Positions 11,801 to 22,247 of a DNA stretch of 64,000 nt are shown here, one piece after another. The notes below the pieces were generated by a model that was not told the origin of the DNA, did not search any database, and worked only from the letters and a program-made list of their open reading frames with translations. Source of the stretch: Seiridium cupressi. Its lineage: Eukaryota > Ascomycota > Sordariomycetes > Amphisphaeriales > Sporocadaceae. Both the position numbers and the translations under genes were made by a program. Where the stretch lies: the NCBI GenBank assembly GCA_036674765.1, contig JARVKI010000074.1, forward strand, positions 62,001-126,000. The letters run 5' to 3'. Position 1 is the stretch's first letter, and every line of letters begins with the position of its first letter.

Positions 11801-13039
11801 AGAACCACCTCAAGCATAGACCGCGCTACACAATCTATCACTGCCACTTCAGCGTCCATGGCGCATGGAATGAACGCGGTAGTGCGACAGGGACGCGGTG
11901 GAGCTGGAAACTACAAAGTGCGCGGTAACGTCAACACAACTTCCAGCTCCGTCAAGGATCCTGATGCCGGTTACTTTCACCGTGACCCCAGAACACCAAT
12001 GCTGCTCTCTTTCAACAACCCGAGCGCCGGTGCAGAAAAGTCGAATGATTACAAAAGGGGAGAAATAATATGGAACAAATACATGGCCCAGGGTGTAGTA
12101 GACGAGTCTGACCGCCTGCGCTATATGCGTGTCAATCCGGAACTGTTCCAAGAATTACCAAAATTCGCCGATGTCGCCAAGATTGACGACCTTGAGCGTC
12201 ATGCTGAAGAGGCTGTGAAACGGAACCACGGCATTGTCCTCGAGGCTGTGCATAGACTCGTTGCAAGCACGTTCTTCTTCGAAAAGGATGCAGGCTCTGT
12301 CAAGCAGACCAAGGAGGGATACACCTGTACTGGTATGGCTCTCCCTTTTGTGACAACCCACTCACCCTCCAACGGCTCTGAAACTGACCTGTTCAAAGGT
12401 GCCATATACTGCAGATTCCGACAAGCGTCTCCTGAGCTCAAAGCCCTTGGCTGGTTGCTCGTTTCCATATCCTGCCTCGAGGGCGATTTTGAGCCGTACT
12501 TTCTTCTCGAGGAAGACAAAACACGTTTGCCTGCACGACAAATTATGCTGTCCCAGACCGTCCTGCAGGACATGCACTTCCACGGCCACTTTGAGCTCGA
12601 CGCTCTGACGATGAACGTGCTTGATGAGACATCCGAAGTCTCCCTATCCCTTGCCCTACACATAGCCCCGTATCCTTCCGGCAGCACCGTACTGCCAATC
12701 AGCGGCTTCCCGCGGCGCATTATGGCCGAGCCAGGCGGAAACGGTCCTGTCCCTTCCAGCCCAGGTAAGGCGCTTTTAGGTATGCATCGGGCCCCGAGCA
12801 AGTCCACTTTGAATGCTGAGTTTCGTTCCACCACATCTACACCGCCACCACCCTACATTCCCACGCGGACGTCGTCAAGAGGAGGAGGTCACAATCATTT
12901 TCCTGTCTCTACTGCACGAAACGGTGGGAGCGGAGGAGAGAGAACGGGCACTTTTACCAATTTTTCTGGGAAGATCAATCCTTCGTACATGAATCTGGGA
13001 GGAGTCGTTGAACAAGAGCCGCAAAGCATGCAAAACTAA
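8830..13039 (+). CDS. large GTPase - RING finger - patatin-like multidomain protein (patatin nucleophile replaced by Asn)
   Basis: The model is join(8830..8981,9059..9318,9372..13039), 1,359 residues; both introns have good donors (GTGAGT, GTACGA) and the second junction rebuilds the P-loop. The domains in order are: a Cys-rich zinc-binding-like start (CQTC, CIQC, FCDSC; residues 12-41); a dynamin/GBP-like GTPase with GETGAGKS (135-142), DCEG (199-202) and a VLNAT segment as candidate G4; a RING-like finger (about 638-682, CLCCL, CGHVLCLGC, CPLH); and a patatin domain with the oxyanion motif DGGGIRG (about 708-714) and Asp906 in FDGSS. The patatin elbow reads GSNTG, so position 746, normally the nucleophilic Ser of GxSxG, is Asn. 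Lipid hydrolysis is therefore doubtful. A Ser/Thr/Pro-rich tail follows, and the true C-terminus may lie further downstream. Fungal patatin fusions to nucleotide-binding modules act in non-self recognition; that role here is inference. Confidence 0.88.
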
Positions 13040-13341
13040 TTTGTCGTGTCTCGGCACAAATAGGCATTCCGCCCGCGACGAGCCACTTCGAGCGGCCGTA
13101 CACGGACAACTCTCAGTCATCTTACCACGCTGTCTCATCACCCGAGTCCTTGGCGGCGAGTCTCGTCAGTTCAGCGACTAGTCTGGACTCGCCACCTTTT
13201 TTCAGCAAGTTGAGCTTACGAGATGAACCAGACGAGCCCAGGGCCGAATTGGAAGGATCGTCGCCGGCGGTGGAGCTGGATGGACATGCATTCGCCAGCA
13301 ACTCGTTCTCGACGACTACAGAAGTCAGGATGCGGATGTAG
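13012..13341 (+). other. possible 3' terminal exon of the GTPase-RING-patatin gene
   Basis: A stop-free stretch of 110 codons in another frame starts just before the stop at 13039. It encodes a Ser/Thr/Pro-rich sequence (SHFERPYTDNSQSSYH, PESLAASLVSS) of the same style as the protein's tail. A branch-like ACTAAT and an AAATAG acceptor occur at 13034-13063. I found no donor with both a good consensus and the right phase, so it may be a real last exon, a frameshifted tail or untranslated sequence. Confidence 0.3.
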
Positions 13342-14021
13342 GATAAGCTCGGAATTTCCCCCGGACTCTGAAAATGTTGCGGCCATTGTTTGATTTCCTT
13401 GGGAGTATACGACGGAAATGTGACTCGGATTTTGGGTCTAGATAGATGCCCGGACGATACTTTCTGTCATTAACGTCCTTTTTATGTCTTACTAGCGATA
13501 CGTTTGGCGTGGAATAATACAATCAAGATTATAGGCTCCAACTCAAGTTTGGGGGGCATTGCGGCTCGCGATTATACAACTAGCTCAACAGGGACAAGGT
13601 CTCAGGCTGACCGTCAAGGTAGCATCGACACTGGATCTAATTGGTCGCATTGGCTTCAATCGCCCATTTTTATATAATACTATAGCTTGAATCACTTGTC
13701 ACTATATTCCCACACTTGTCACCAACCCATCCCCACACATGTTGGACTGGCTGCACCGGAAACGATTCTCTCATCAAAGTTCAAATAGTTTGCTGACCAT
13801 GCCGTTTTGGCGGGATGCACTGTACGTGTACTGTGGTCCAGCACCCCAAATGCCGCGCCCACCACAGTGGCGCTGATCCCGACGTCAGCCGCGCGGGAGC
13901 CATCCACTTCTTGGCCGTCCAACAAAATCTTGACCTCTAGCAAGTAATTCCGCGGGCCACCCCCCAATCAATACTTCCGAGAAATCCCTCCCTCGGTGCA
14001 TTCCACGTCCCATTCAAACCG
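13342..14021. other. intergenic region, carbonic anhydrase promoter
   Basis: Nothing coding is seen. The sequence immediately before 14022 is C-rich and probably forms the promoter and short leader of the carbonic anhydrase gene. Confidence 0.5.
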
Positions 14022-14888
14022 ATGTTCAGACCGCGACTCCATTCGACCTTGATCTCACCATCGAGAGCAGGCCGCCTCACAACAAGATTTAACCATCATC
14101 AGCCCCGCGCTTTCTACTGTAGTAGTAGTGGCAGTGGCAACAGCAGCAGCAGTACTACTACTTCCTCCTCGTCTTTTCCCCAGAAACAACCCACCAAACG
14201 CGGCAACTGGCGCACCATGGCGGAAAACGACATCACCAGGCACCTGAAGCAGTCCCACGACCGGGTGTTCGAGCACAACCGGAAGTGGGCCACCCAGCAG
14301 GCGCAGAAGGACCCCGAGTTCTTCGCCAAACTATCGGCGGGCCAGACGCCCGAGTACCTCTGGATCGGGTGCTCGGACAGCCGCATCCCGGCCGAGGCCA
14401 TCACCGGGCTGGAGCCCGGCGAGGCCTTTGTGCACCGCAACATCGCCAACCTGGTGTGCAACACGGACCTGAACGTCATGAGCGTTATCAACTACGCCGT
14501 GCGCCACCTGCAGGTCAAGCACATCGTCGTGTGCGGCCACTACGGCTGCGGCGGCGTCAAGGCGGCCATGACCCCCAAGGATCTGGGGCTGCTCAACCCC
14601 TGGCTCAGGAACATCCGCGACGTCTATCGGCTGCACGAGGCGGAGCTGGACGCCATCAAGGAGGAAGATGCCCGCTACGACAGGCTCGTCGAGCTCAACG
14701 TCGTCGAGCAGTGCCGCAACATCATCAAGACGGCCGCCATCCAGCAGAGCTACGAGAAGAATGGCTTCCCCATCGTGCATGGTTGGGTCTTTGGCTTCAA
14801 GGACGGTCTGCTCAAGGATCTAGAGGTGGATTTCGAGTCCATGTTGCACGGCATCCAGAAGCTGTACAATCTGACCGACACTGCATAA
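14022..14888 (+). CDS. beta-class carbonic anhydrase, probable mitochondrial precursor
   Basis: Interconverts CO2 and bicarbonate, supplying bicarbonate for carboxylation reactions and CO2 sensing (yeast Nce103 family). Single exon, 288 residues. The zinc ligands and catalytic dyad of the beta class are visible: Cys117, Asp119 and Arg121 in CSDSR, and His173 and Cys176 in HYGCGG. The first 65 residues are Arg/Ser-rich, almost free of acidic residues, and resemble a mitochondrial presequence. A second in-frame ATG at 14217 (Met66, MAENDITRHL) lies in an excellent CACCATGG context exactly where the conserved domain begins. Dual targeting from two starts is therefore likely. The body is very GC-rich, which creates long shadow frames in all directions. 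Confidence 0.96.
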   Translation: MFRPRLHSTLISPSRAGRLTTRFNHHQPRAFYCSSSGSGNSSSSTTTSSSSFPQKQPTKRGNWRTMAENDITRHLKQSHDRVFEHNRKWATQQAQKDPEFFAKLSAGQTPEYLWIGCSDSRIPAEAITGLEPGEAFVHRNIANLVCNTDLNVMSVINYAVRHLQVKHIVVCGHYGCGGVKAAMTPKDLGLLNPWLRNIRDVYRLHEAELDAIKEEDARYDRLVELNVVEQCRNIIKTAAIQQSYEKNGFPIVHGWVFGFKDGLLKDLEVDFESMLHGIQKLYNLTDTA

Positions 14889-17800
14889 GCAGCAGTGGTA
14901 GTGCTGCGACATCGGGCAAGGGCGTTGCACAGATTTTCCGGGATGGGCTTCTGAAATGGCATGGGAAAGGTGGCGGCCGGTGCCTGGTTCGCGGAAATGT
15001 AACTTAAGGAAGCGGGTTAGGAGTTGGGTGGTATTGTTGGCGCGGTGGCACGGTGTAGTCGGAATCCTTTTCCAAGCGAGCTGATTGCATCATCTGGCTG
15101 CTTACCGATTTGTTCAATGCAGAGATAGATCTGTGTTCTATACTATTTTGGCGAAATTCTTTTTCTTTTTCTCTTTCCTTCTTTCCGATGGTGCGGACAT
15201 GGACCATATCGACACAAATAATCATTCTTTCCCCCAAGGCCGGCAGCTCATGGTTCGTGGGCTGAAATTGGAATGCAGCTATAGGCAGTGGGAGGCTTGT
15301 GTGACAAATGCTTCCTCCCCGTTCATGCCAGGAGGCCTGGTCTCCTATAGCCATTGACATGGTTTGCCACCTCTTTCTTGCGTTGCTATCTTCTCGTCTG
15401 AAAACGAATGATTCATCACTCAAGTAGATTGAATCCTTATCTCACAACCCGAACTTGCTAGTTGGGGCAAGCAAGCAAGCTTTGAAGAAGCTTTCAATTT
15501 AGCTGGCTATGCTTTCCCCGACAGCACATAGCAACACCTGACACTAGTTGCGATGGTAGGATTCTACTGCTGCAGCTGCTCGCGAACCTAATATTGTGGG
15601 TAGGTGATATACTGCGATCGATCTCCCGAACCAATCACAGATGCGTGGTCTATCAGCTTGTTCTGTTTTTTATAAAGTGCCGACTCCCGCTAAAACAAAA
15701 AGCCTCTGAAATGCGCCTGCAATAAGCGAGTAAGGGCCTTGACCGCGCCACTGAGATTAAGGTTATTAGCTGTCCTCCATCTACCAGGTCTGTTTCACCA
15801 AAACTGGATAGCTGACCGTCAACGACAGGCCGCATATGCCATATGCCATGCAACAAAGTCGGGATTTGACCTCCCTCGAGTATCCAAATTAGGCAACTGG
15901 CGGATACACACCCATGCTCGGGAGGGAGGCGAGTGTGGGAGACCGAACCATGCGCCATCACCATCTCCATCTACGAATTTCCGGAGCGCGGCTGGCCGGG
16001 CTTGAAAAGGTATACTCGGATATCCGATCATGCAGAGACGCGACTCTCGGCGATATGCAAAATGCTTAGTTGGTCGCTTGGTTGGGCTGGTTGGATCGGG
16101 GCACTACAGTATGATCTTATGTAAAACACCACACGGGTTTTTAAGCTGGCGAGGGATTTCCTGTCTTTTGCGGTCTGTGTTCACCGTCCGTGCCAGCCTG
16201 CATTTCGCTGTTGTCCGAAGGGTAAACAGAAGCTAGCACGATGAAGAATATCAAATACCCTAGCGCACGGCGGGAGCAAGCAGATATGCGAGACAAATGG
16301 CTACATGCTGAAGCGATTGCCGGTCCGCAGGGTCCCTTGCTTCGGAGGAATCACAAGATCTGTTTGACTCAGGCAAATAGGCATTCAGGTTGTATTGTCA
16401 CGTCGAACACCATCGTATGTTACGGGCCGAGGTTTGAGAGCGATCCAGACCTTGCTTGAATATGGGAAGGGTTGACAGCGCCAGGGAGATAGTGCATGCA
16501 CCGTCTTCACGATTAGATGGTCAGCTCACTGGATCGTATGTGAAGATGGTTTAATGTATGGGTTCTGACTGGTCTCGGAGACTTCAGCACCGGGCGTCCA
16601 ATTCGACAAGTGCAGCATAGAGATGGTGCTTAGTGGCCACTTCGGCAGCGTACCGGGGAATTCCTCGTTCACGTCGCCGAACATACATTGAGCCCCTCTG
16701 ATCGAGAGTCGAAAATGGAAGTCTCGAACTAAATATCGAAGCCCTACGCATGTGAGCGAACAGGCATAGAAGGCATGGTTTCCCCAGATGCTTTCGCTGT
16801 GCTGTGCATGTTTCAAGTTGAAGAGCTACCACATTCGGCGACTCCTGAGGCGGGGTGCAAATACCGTGCATCCTCTCAAGCGCCGCATCGCAGATTGGCG
16901 ATGTCAAGCACCCATGCCCGTGCCGTAGGTCGAAGAGGACGGCGGCGAGTGAAAATCATAAAGTGACCGAATAGCGTGACAAAATTCAATCAATGCGGCC
17001 AAAATGAGTATCATGTGTAAGTGGTTCACGTTAAAATAACTCAAGTCATGTTTGGGGGTTCATGCCGGTCGATCTGGCCGATCCCTACCTGCTGTGGATG
17101 ACCAATACCTAGAAGTTCGGGGCGCGGAGGTTGGCAGCGGCGGATCCGGGAATATTCCTCGAAGAGTAGGATCAGCGGGCAGCATTTGCAAGCTGCGGTG
17201 TGTTGCGTTGATTGCGAAACCCCTATTATGCACGATGGCGATCTGCTGGGCCAGAGGCTGCACGTCGTGGACGTAGGCTGGTTCGTTTCGAGTCTGTCGC
17301 ACCGTTGTGGCAGGAAAACGAGCAATCAATATTCCATCAATGGCCAGCCTCACGGGGGTGGTCAAACGCACGGCCAATTCCCAACCTTTGCAAGGCTGTC
17401 CTAATCGACGCTCCATAGAAGCCAATTCAGATACCTAGATGCTGACTACAGGTAGCCATGGGGCCGAACGCTGCAGTAGCCTTGGTGTGTCATGTTAGCG
17501 GTGAATGCTATCGTGCACTGTACTCAACGGTTCCGCCAGGTGCCTTGCGCCAGCTTGTCGACATCTTTCTTCCATACCAAGGCCTCGGAGTCGCTCGTCA
17601 AGCATGGGGATCTTGGCAGGCAGGGCTTTAGTGTTTATAGTCATCTGCAACTTGGAACGATATCTCTGCCCGTGAGCCGAATTCCGCCTTGAGAAGGTAG
17701 ACAGGGCAGGAAACGGCTGCTGCTATGCGCTGAACTAGCCACACCAAGGCTGGCCGGCCACGAGAGGGACGGACATGTGCGAATCTGGAGATCTCGTCCA

Positions 17801-20603
17801 AGCAGCGCAGCCCTGGACGTCCTGGGTAATTGGCGGCTCCAACACCCCACTCACCCTTCCTACGCAGATCAACAGGGGGAGCGCGAGCACTGACGGGCGC
17901 TATGCGGCAATCGTCTCATTCCACCATATTGAGCCGTCTGTGCGGACAAGACGGCTTTAGGCGAATATGGGATGCAGCATGCCAAGAAGCAAACCGGCAG
18001 ATGGCGAGCTGAGTTGTGATTGAACTGTGCTAGAAAGCGCAATCTGCGCGATGGCATCGAGCATGAGGAAATCCCAAGCTGGCAATGGTCGAGGTCGAGG
18101 GCAGCAGTGGTGGTACGGCGCTTGTGCAGCACCTCTCACAAGCCGCGAAAGCTCTTCGTCATCTCGGATGAGCGACTAACTAAGCACCGCCTCTGCCGTT
18201 TTTTCATGCAGGGGCTAGTACAGTTCTCAACCATCTCCCGCAACCCTTATGGGATTTGCTAGAGTTTGTGCAACTTGGTCTTACAAGTACCGAGATTGTC
18301 AGACAACGACGCTATAGTGATCTCGACGGATTCATGACAGTACAGACCTGCTGTGCAGACACCATACGAGTCTGATGGAAGACTATATTGCTTGAGCACC
18401 CACCCAAGGCGACGTCATCGTAAGAAGAATGAACCATTTGCCCGCCTCGTGATTCTGAAACGAGGGTGGAGTCGACTGAGAAAAGGGGATGGCGCTGACG
18501 GTTGCCCATGCCGATTTCCCGATGTGGCTAGAGTCAAGAGATTTAGCAGCCCCCAGAAACTGCTACCAAAAGTACATCACCAGGCATGCATCGGTATCAG
18601 GGACTCTTCGTCGGCACTAGACGCTTCCAAATGGCAGGGTGTTGCATGGCATCTCATGTATTCGAAGTCGAGCGAGGCTGCAACACTAGAATGCTGAATG
18701 TCAGGCATCCTGGCATATGATCCTACCCTACTTATAAAACTTACTTGCAACTAAGCTCATCGCGGCCAAAGTTTTAGCTTAGTGTGGAGGTCATCCAGAC
18801 TATGGTACTTTGTTCACTATCGAGAGGTGGACGCGTAGCCAAAATCCTTTAGTGTTTCCAATTTGGTTAACAGTCGCCCTTGACTCGCGAGATTGCAGGT
18901 TGGACGAAACCTTTTCGTCCACGGGCGACCAACATCCAATGTTCACTCTCACACACATATGTAACAATGTTACCTATCCATCTCTCCGACACGCTGGGTA
19001 CCGTATCTCTCGATACGGCGTCACTCTGCAAGTCCCACACAAAATAGAGGTGCTTAGGTGGCTTCGGTCCTAATTAAGCTCCAAGTGCAGTAGTGACTAC
19101 ATAGTCTCGCAGGTTGTTTTGACGATCGCAGCAACCATGGACTAATCGCACAGCCGCAAGTCTTTTGTTGATCGGCTTGTTTACCCTTTTGTTGATATGC
19201 CAACAGCGTCAGCCTGCAGATGGTTATCCTGCTCGAAAGCTCAGCATGCACCAGGCACTCGTTGCCCATTGACCCTGCGCGTATTTTGCATGGCAAATAC
19301 GAATCGTGGCGATGATTTGCCCCTCGTGTGTAGTACGGGGTGCACAGTATGCGAGGCAATAATTGTGGGTATGAGAGATGGGCTTTCAGGTTTTTTAGAT
19401 GCTGGATGGTATCCAGCCCCGGAATCTGCTCAGCAACAACGGCAGTGACGTGTGCCACCAGCGCGGGCGCAACTTTAGAGTGCGTAGTGTATCTGGGACA
19501 AACTCATTAAGGTTATGGCCCACGTTCAAGTGTAATCGTTGTTTCGATTACACAATCTCGCCGGAGCACACAAACAGAGGCCTCGGGGGTGGTGCCGATC
19601 CTGGGCTTGTCTGGAGAATCTGACTTATATCACCCGGATGCTCAATCTGGGGCACGCCATTGCGACGAGACTAGTCCAATCGCCCGCCTGCAAAAGTGAA
19701 CTGCCAGCGCGCCGTGGACAGAAGAGGGCTTGTCTGCCCAGTCAGAGGCGCCAGACGATAGGTACGCGCAAGCTCTGGAGGCCGTCACGATTCAGGGTGC
19801 AAGAGCTCTCAGTGGCGGACGCCGTCCAGTGCCTTCGCCGCGGTCAGGATTCGGATGTCCAAGTCCAACCACGGGGATGGTCAGGGCCAAATTCAAGCCA
19901 ACCCGATTGAATTATTGGCGGCAGCAGTGCCAAGGCACAAGCACGGCTTGTGTGTGGACGGGGGTGTGGGTGGTATCCCCCTTTCCAGAAATCGACAGCG
20001 GGTCCAGCGGGACTGCTCACCAGCCCCCTGCGAGCCCAATTTAAATCCCCTATCGAGCGGCGCCAGGGCGCCATGGGCCGTTGCATTCGCCATCTCGCTA
20101 CGCACCCGTGGGCCTTGCAAGTGCCTGGAGTGTCCCCTGCTATCCTGGCCCCGGCTCTCAAACCCTTCTTCTATCCTCGTCTCCCACCTCCTACTCTCGC
20201 TCGTCCCGTCTCGTCCTTTTTCCCTTTCTCTGCAAACCACAACCTGCTACACCTCCCGTCAGAAGGTCGAGCACTTGTTCTTTTCCTCCTGTCTCGCCTT
20301 CCTCTTGAGAGGTCTGTGGCATTCGTTCGTTACACCAGGAACCAGGACAAGACGGAAGACCCCTGACAGCCGATCCGTCCAGCCCCATCCTACGAATTGG
20401 GCATCTGTATACATGCCAAGCCCAAGCAGAGACGCCCGTCACTCCATTCACTTGTAAGCCAGCAGTGAGCAGACAGACTGTGCTTGCACCTCGCTTCTTT
20501 CCTTTGAGCGGCTGGACCATTCTTGGTTCTTTGTTTGAAAGCTGGTCGCTCGACCACTGCTTCCGTCCCCTACCATTTTCATCGCGTATCGGAAAGAAGT
20601 ACG
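14889..20603. other. long gene-poor spacer
   Basis: About 5.7 kb without a supportable gene. Open frames are short, mutually overlapping and without motifs. A cluster of perfect inverted repeats lies at 18873-19018. The last 500 bases, especially 20180-20260, are CT-rich and probably form the promoter and long 5' leader of the GT31-like gene. Short multi-exon genes cannot be excluded by eye. Confidence 0.5.
18873..19018. repeat. cluster of four inverted repeats (hairpins)
   Basis: Within 146 bases there are four perfect inverted repeats. TGGACGAAA (18901-18909) pairs with 18913-18921 across a 3-nt loop. This hairpin sits inside GTCGCCC (18873-18879) paired with GGGCGAC (18923-18929). GTAACA/TGTTAC (18961-18973) has a 1-nt centre, and CCGTATC/GATACGG (19001-19018) has a 4-nt loop. 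No gene explains them. Confidence 0.8.
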
Positions 20604-22247
20604 ATGGGCGCGAAAATGCCTGCACCTCATCAGCGGTTCTTCACTCTGAGAAACCCCTTCTCAAGATGTGTACTATTCGCCGTTGCCTTACTTATCCTGC
20701 TCGGGCTCACATGGAAGACCGATCGATTGGACGACGTGACGACACAAATCATCAAGGCCGCCACGCCCAAGACGAAGGGATCAACCTACCAGCAGCCCAT
20801 TGGCGATGCACCAATCGCCAGTGAGGATGACGTTGTACCCGTCTCTGACCATGTCATGGACTGCAGCGTGAACACGGATCACATGAACGAGCTGATGGAG
20901 ACATACGACCTCCAGGACGGCTTCGAATACCTAAAGCGCTACGTCAAGATCAACCGCGAACCGATCCCTCGCAAATCCATCACGAAGTTGAACCAAGAAT
21001 TCTTGCCTACTGGCTTCAAGAGCATCAACTCCAACTACCCCAACAACTATGGCCAGGAGACCTGCCTCGAACCCCTTCAGGTTCCCGTGTCGCAGTCTCC
21101 CTACCCGGCGACCGGTAACCTGACCGACTTCATGTTCGGTGTCTCGACAACTTTCAAAAGATTCAACTCGAGCAAGACCAGCCCCGTAGATGAGTGGACA
21201 TACTGGTTGACCGATAACAACGGCAACTCCAACGGCGGAAAGCTGGTTCTGTTGCTGCTGGACGCTTCAGAGGAGCAGATCTTGGAAGCCAAGACTGTCC
21301 TGGACCAGCGGGGAATTGATGTCGATGTTTACCATTCCGATTCTCGCATGGAGATGGCCGTCCGCTACTTGACTCTCGTCCCAACTCTGTACAACCATCC
21401 AGAGCGTCCTAACAAGAAGTGGCTCGTCACCTGCGACGATGACACTTTCTTCCCCAGTGTGCACGCCTTGACCAAGAAGTTTGAACAGTACGACCCCGAG
21501 GCCATGCTTTACATCGGTACCTTGTCCGAGGATGTTAACAACGTTGATCGACATGGTTCCCAAGCGTTCGGAGGTGCCGGTGTTTTCTTATCGGTCCCGT
21601 TGGCTGAACAGGTCACCAACGACTACGACACCTGCAAGACCGATGAGAAGATTCGTGAGGCCAACTCCGGCTGGGGTCCTCAGGGAGATATCCTCCTCAG
21701 AAAGTGCATCTACGAGAACACAGACGTGCGACTGTCGGTCATGCGAGGTCTCTACCAGCTCGATCTCTATGGCGATCCATCTGGCTTCTACGAGTCGGGT
21801 ATCAAGCCCATCTCTCTGCACCACTTCAAGGGCGGCGGCTGGCACTCCGCGATGCCTTGGCAATACACCAAGATTGCCCATATCTGTGGTGAGGACTGCA
21901 CTCTACAGCGATTCCAGACAGCCGATGATTTCATCATCTCGACGAGTTTCAGCGTTGCCCAGTACCCCGAGGGCATCAAGTTCAACACGGCGCAGATGGA
22001 GCGCACCTTCGCCGCGGCTCCCCAGGACAAGGGCTGGAACCTTGATTACGTCTTCGACCCCCAGCGACCTAGCCTGCTCAAGAGTGGCCGCAAGATCAGC
22101 TGGGACTTGCAAGATGCTCAAGTCAACGACGACAACACTGTTAGCCAGATCTACGTCCGTAAGGCGGATGATTGGAGATGGGTCGACCCCAGTGGTAACC
22201 CCATGTCTAAGAATGATGGCGTGATTGAGCTGATCTGGCTTCCATGA
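20604..22247 (+). CDS. type II membrane glycosyltransferase, GT31/DUF604 (Fringe-like) family
   Basis: Predicted Golgi or ER glycosyltransferase using a nucleotide sugar, family GT31-like. Single exon, 547 residues. A short basic cytosolic N-terminus precedes a single signal anchor (about residues 19-35, LFAVALLILLGL). A stem region follows, then the catalytic domain. TCDDDTFF (Asp278-Asp280) is the metal/nucleotide-sugar DxD motif, and FGGAGVFLS is the Fringe-like glycine-rich segment. A WGPQGDILL segment and LHHFKGGGWHSAMPW follow, as in fungal DUF604 proteins. The start at 20604 is the first in-frame ATG; upstream in-frame sequence begins at a non-ATG codon. A long CT-rich leader precedes it. 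Donor and acceptor sugars cannot be deduced. Confidence 0.92.
   Translation: MGAKMPAPHQRFFTLRNPFSRCVLFAVALLILLGLTWKTDRLDDVTTQIIKAATPKTKGSTYQQPIGDAPIASEDDVVPVSDHVMDCSVNTDHMNELMETYDLQDGFEYLKRYVKINREPIPRKSITKLNQEFLPTGFKSINSNYPNNYGQETCLEPLQVPVSQSPYPATGNLTDFMFGVSTTFKRFNSSKTSPVDEWTYWLTDNNGNSNGGKLVLLLLDASEEQILEAKTVLDQRGIDVDVYHSDSRMEMAVRYLTLVPTLYNHPERPNKKWLVTCDDDTFFPSVHALTKKFEQYDPEAMLYIGTLSEDVNNVDRHGSQAFGGAGVFLSVPLAEQVTNDYDTCKTDEKIREANSGWGPQGDILLRKCIYENTDVRLSVMRGLYQLDLYGDPSGFYESGIKPISLHHFKGGGWHSAMPWQYTKIAHICGEDCTLQRFQTADDFIISTSFSVAQYPEGIKFNTAQMERTFAAAPQDKGWNLDYVFDPQRPSLLKSGRKISWDLQDAQVNDDNTVSQIYVRKADDWRWVDPSGNPMSKNDGVIELIWLP

Noticed and set aside
14285..15007. Long plus-strand and minus-strand open frames overlapping the carbonic anhydrase gene
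   Set aside because: They are GC-driven shadow frames, rich in Arg, Ala and Gly, opposite or out of phase with a clear beta-carbonic anhydrase.
19730..20457. Overlapping plus-strand frames upstream of the glycosyltransferase
   Set aside because: They fall in the CT-rich leader or promoter, give Pro/Ser/Arg-rich sequences of biased composition, and no splice links them to the GT31-like gene.
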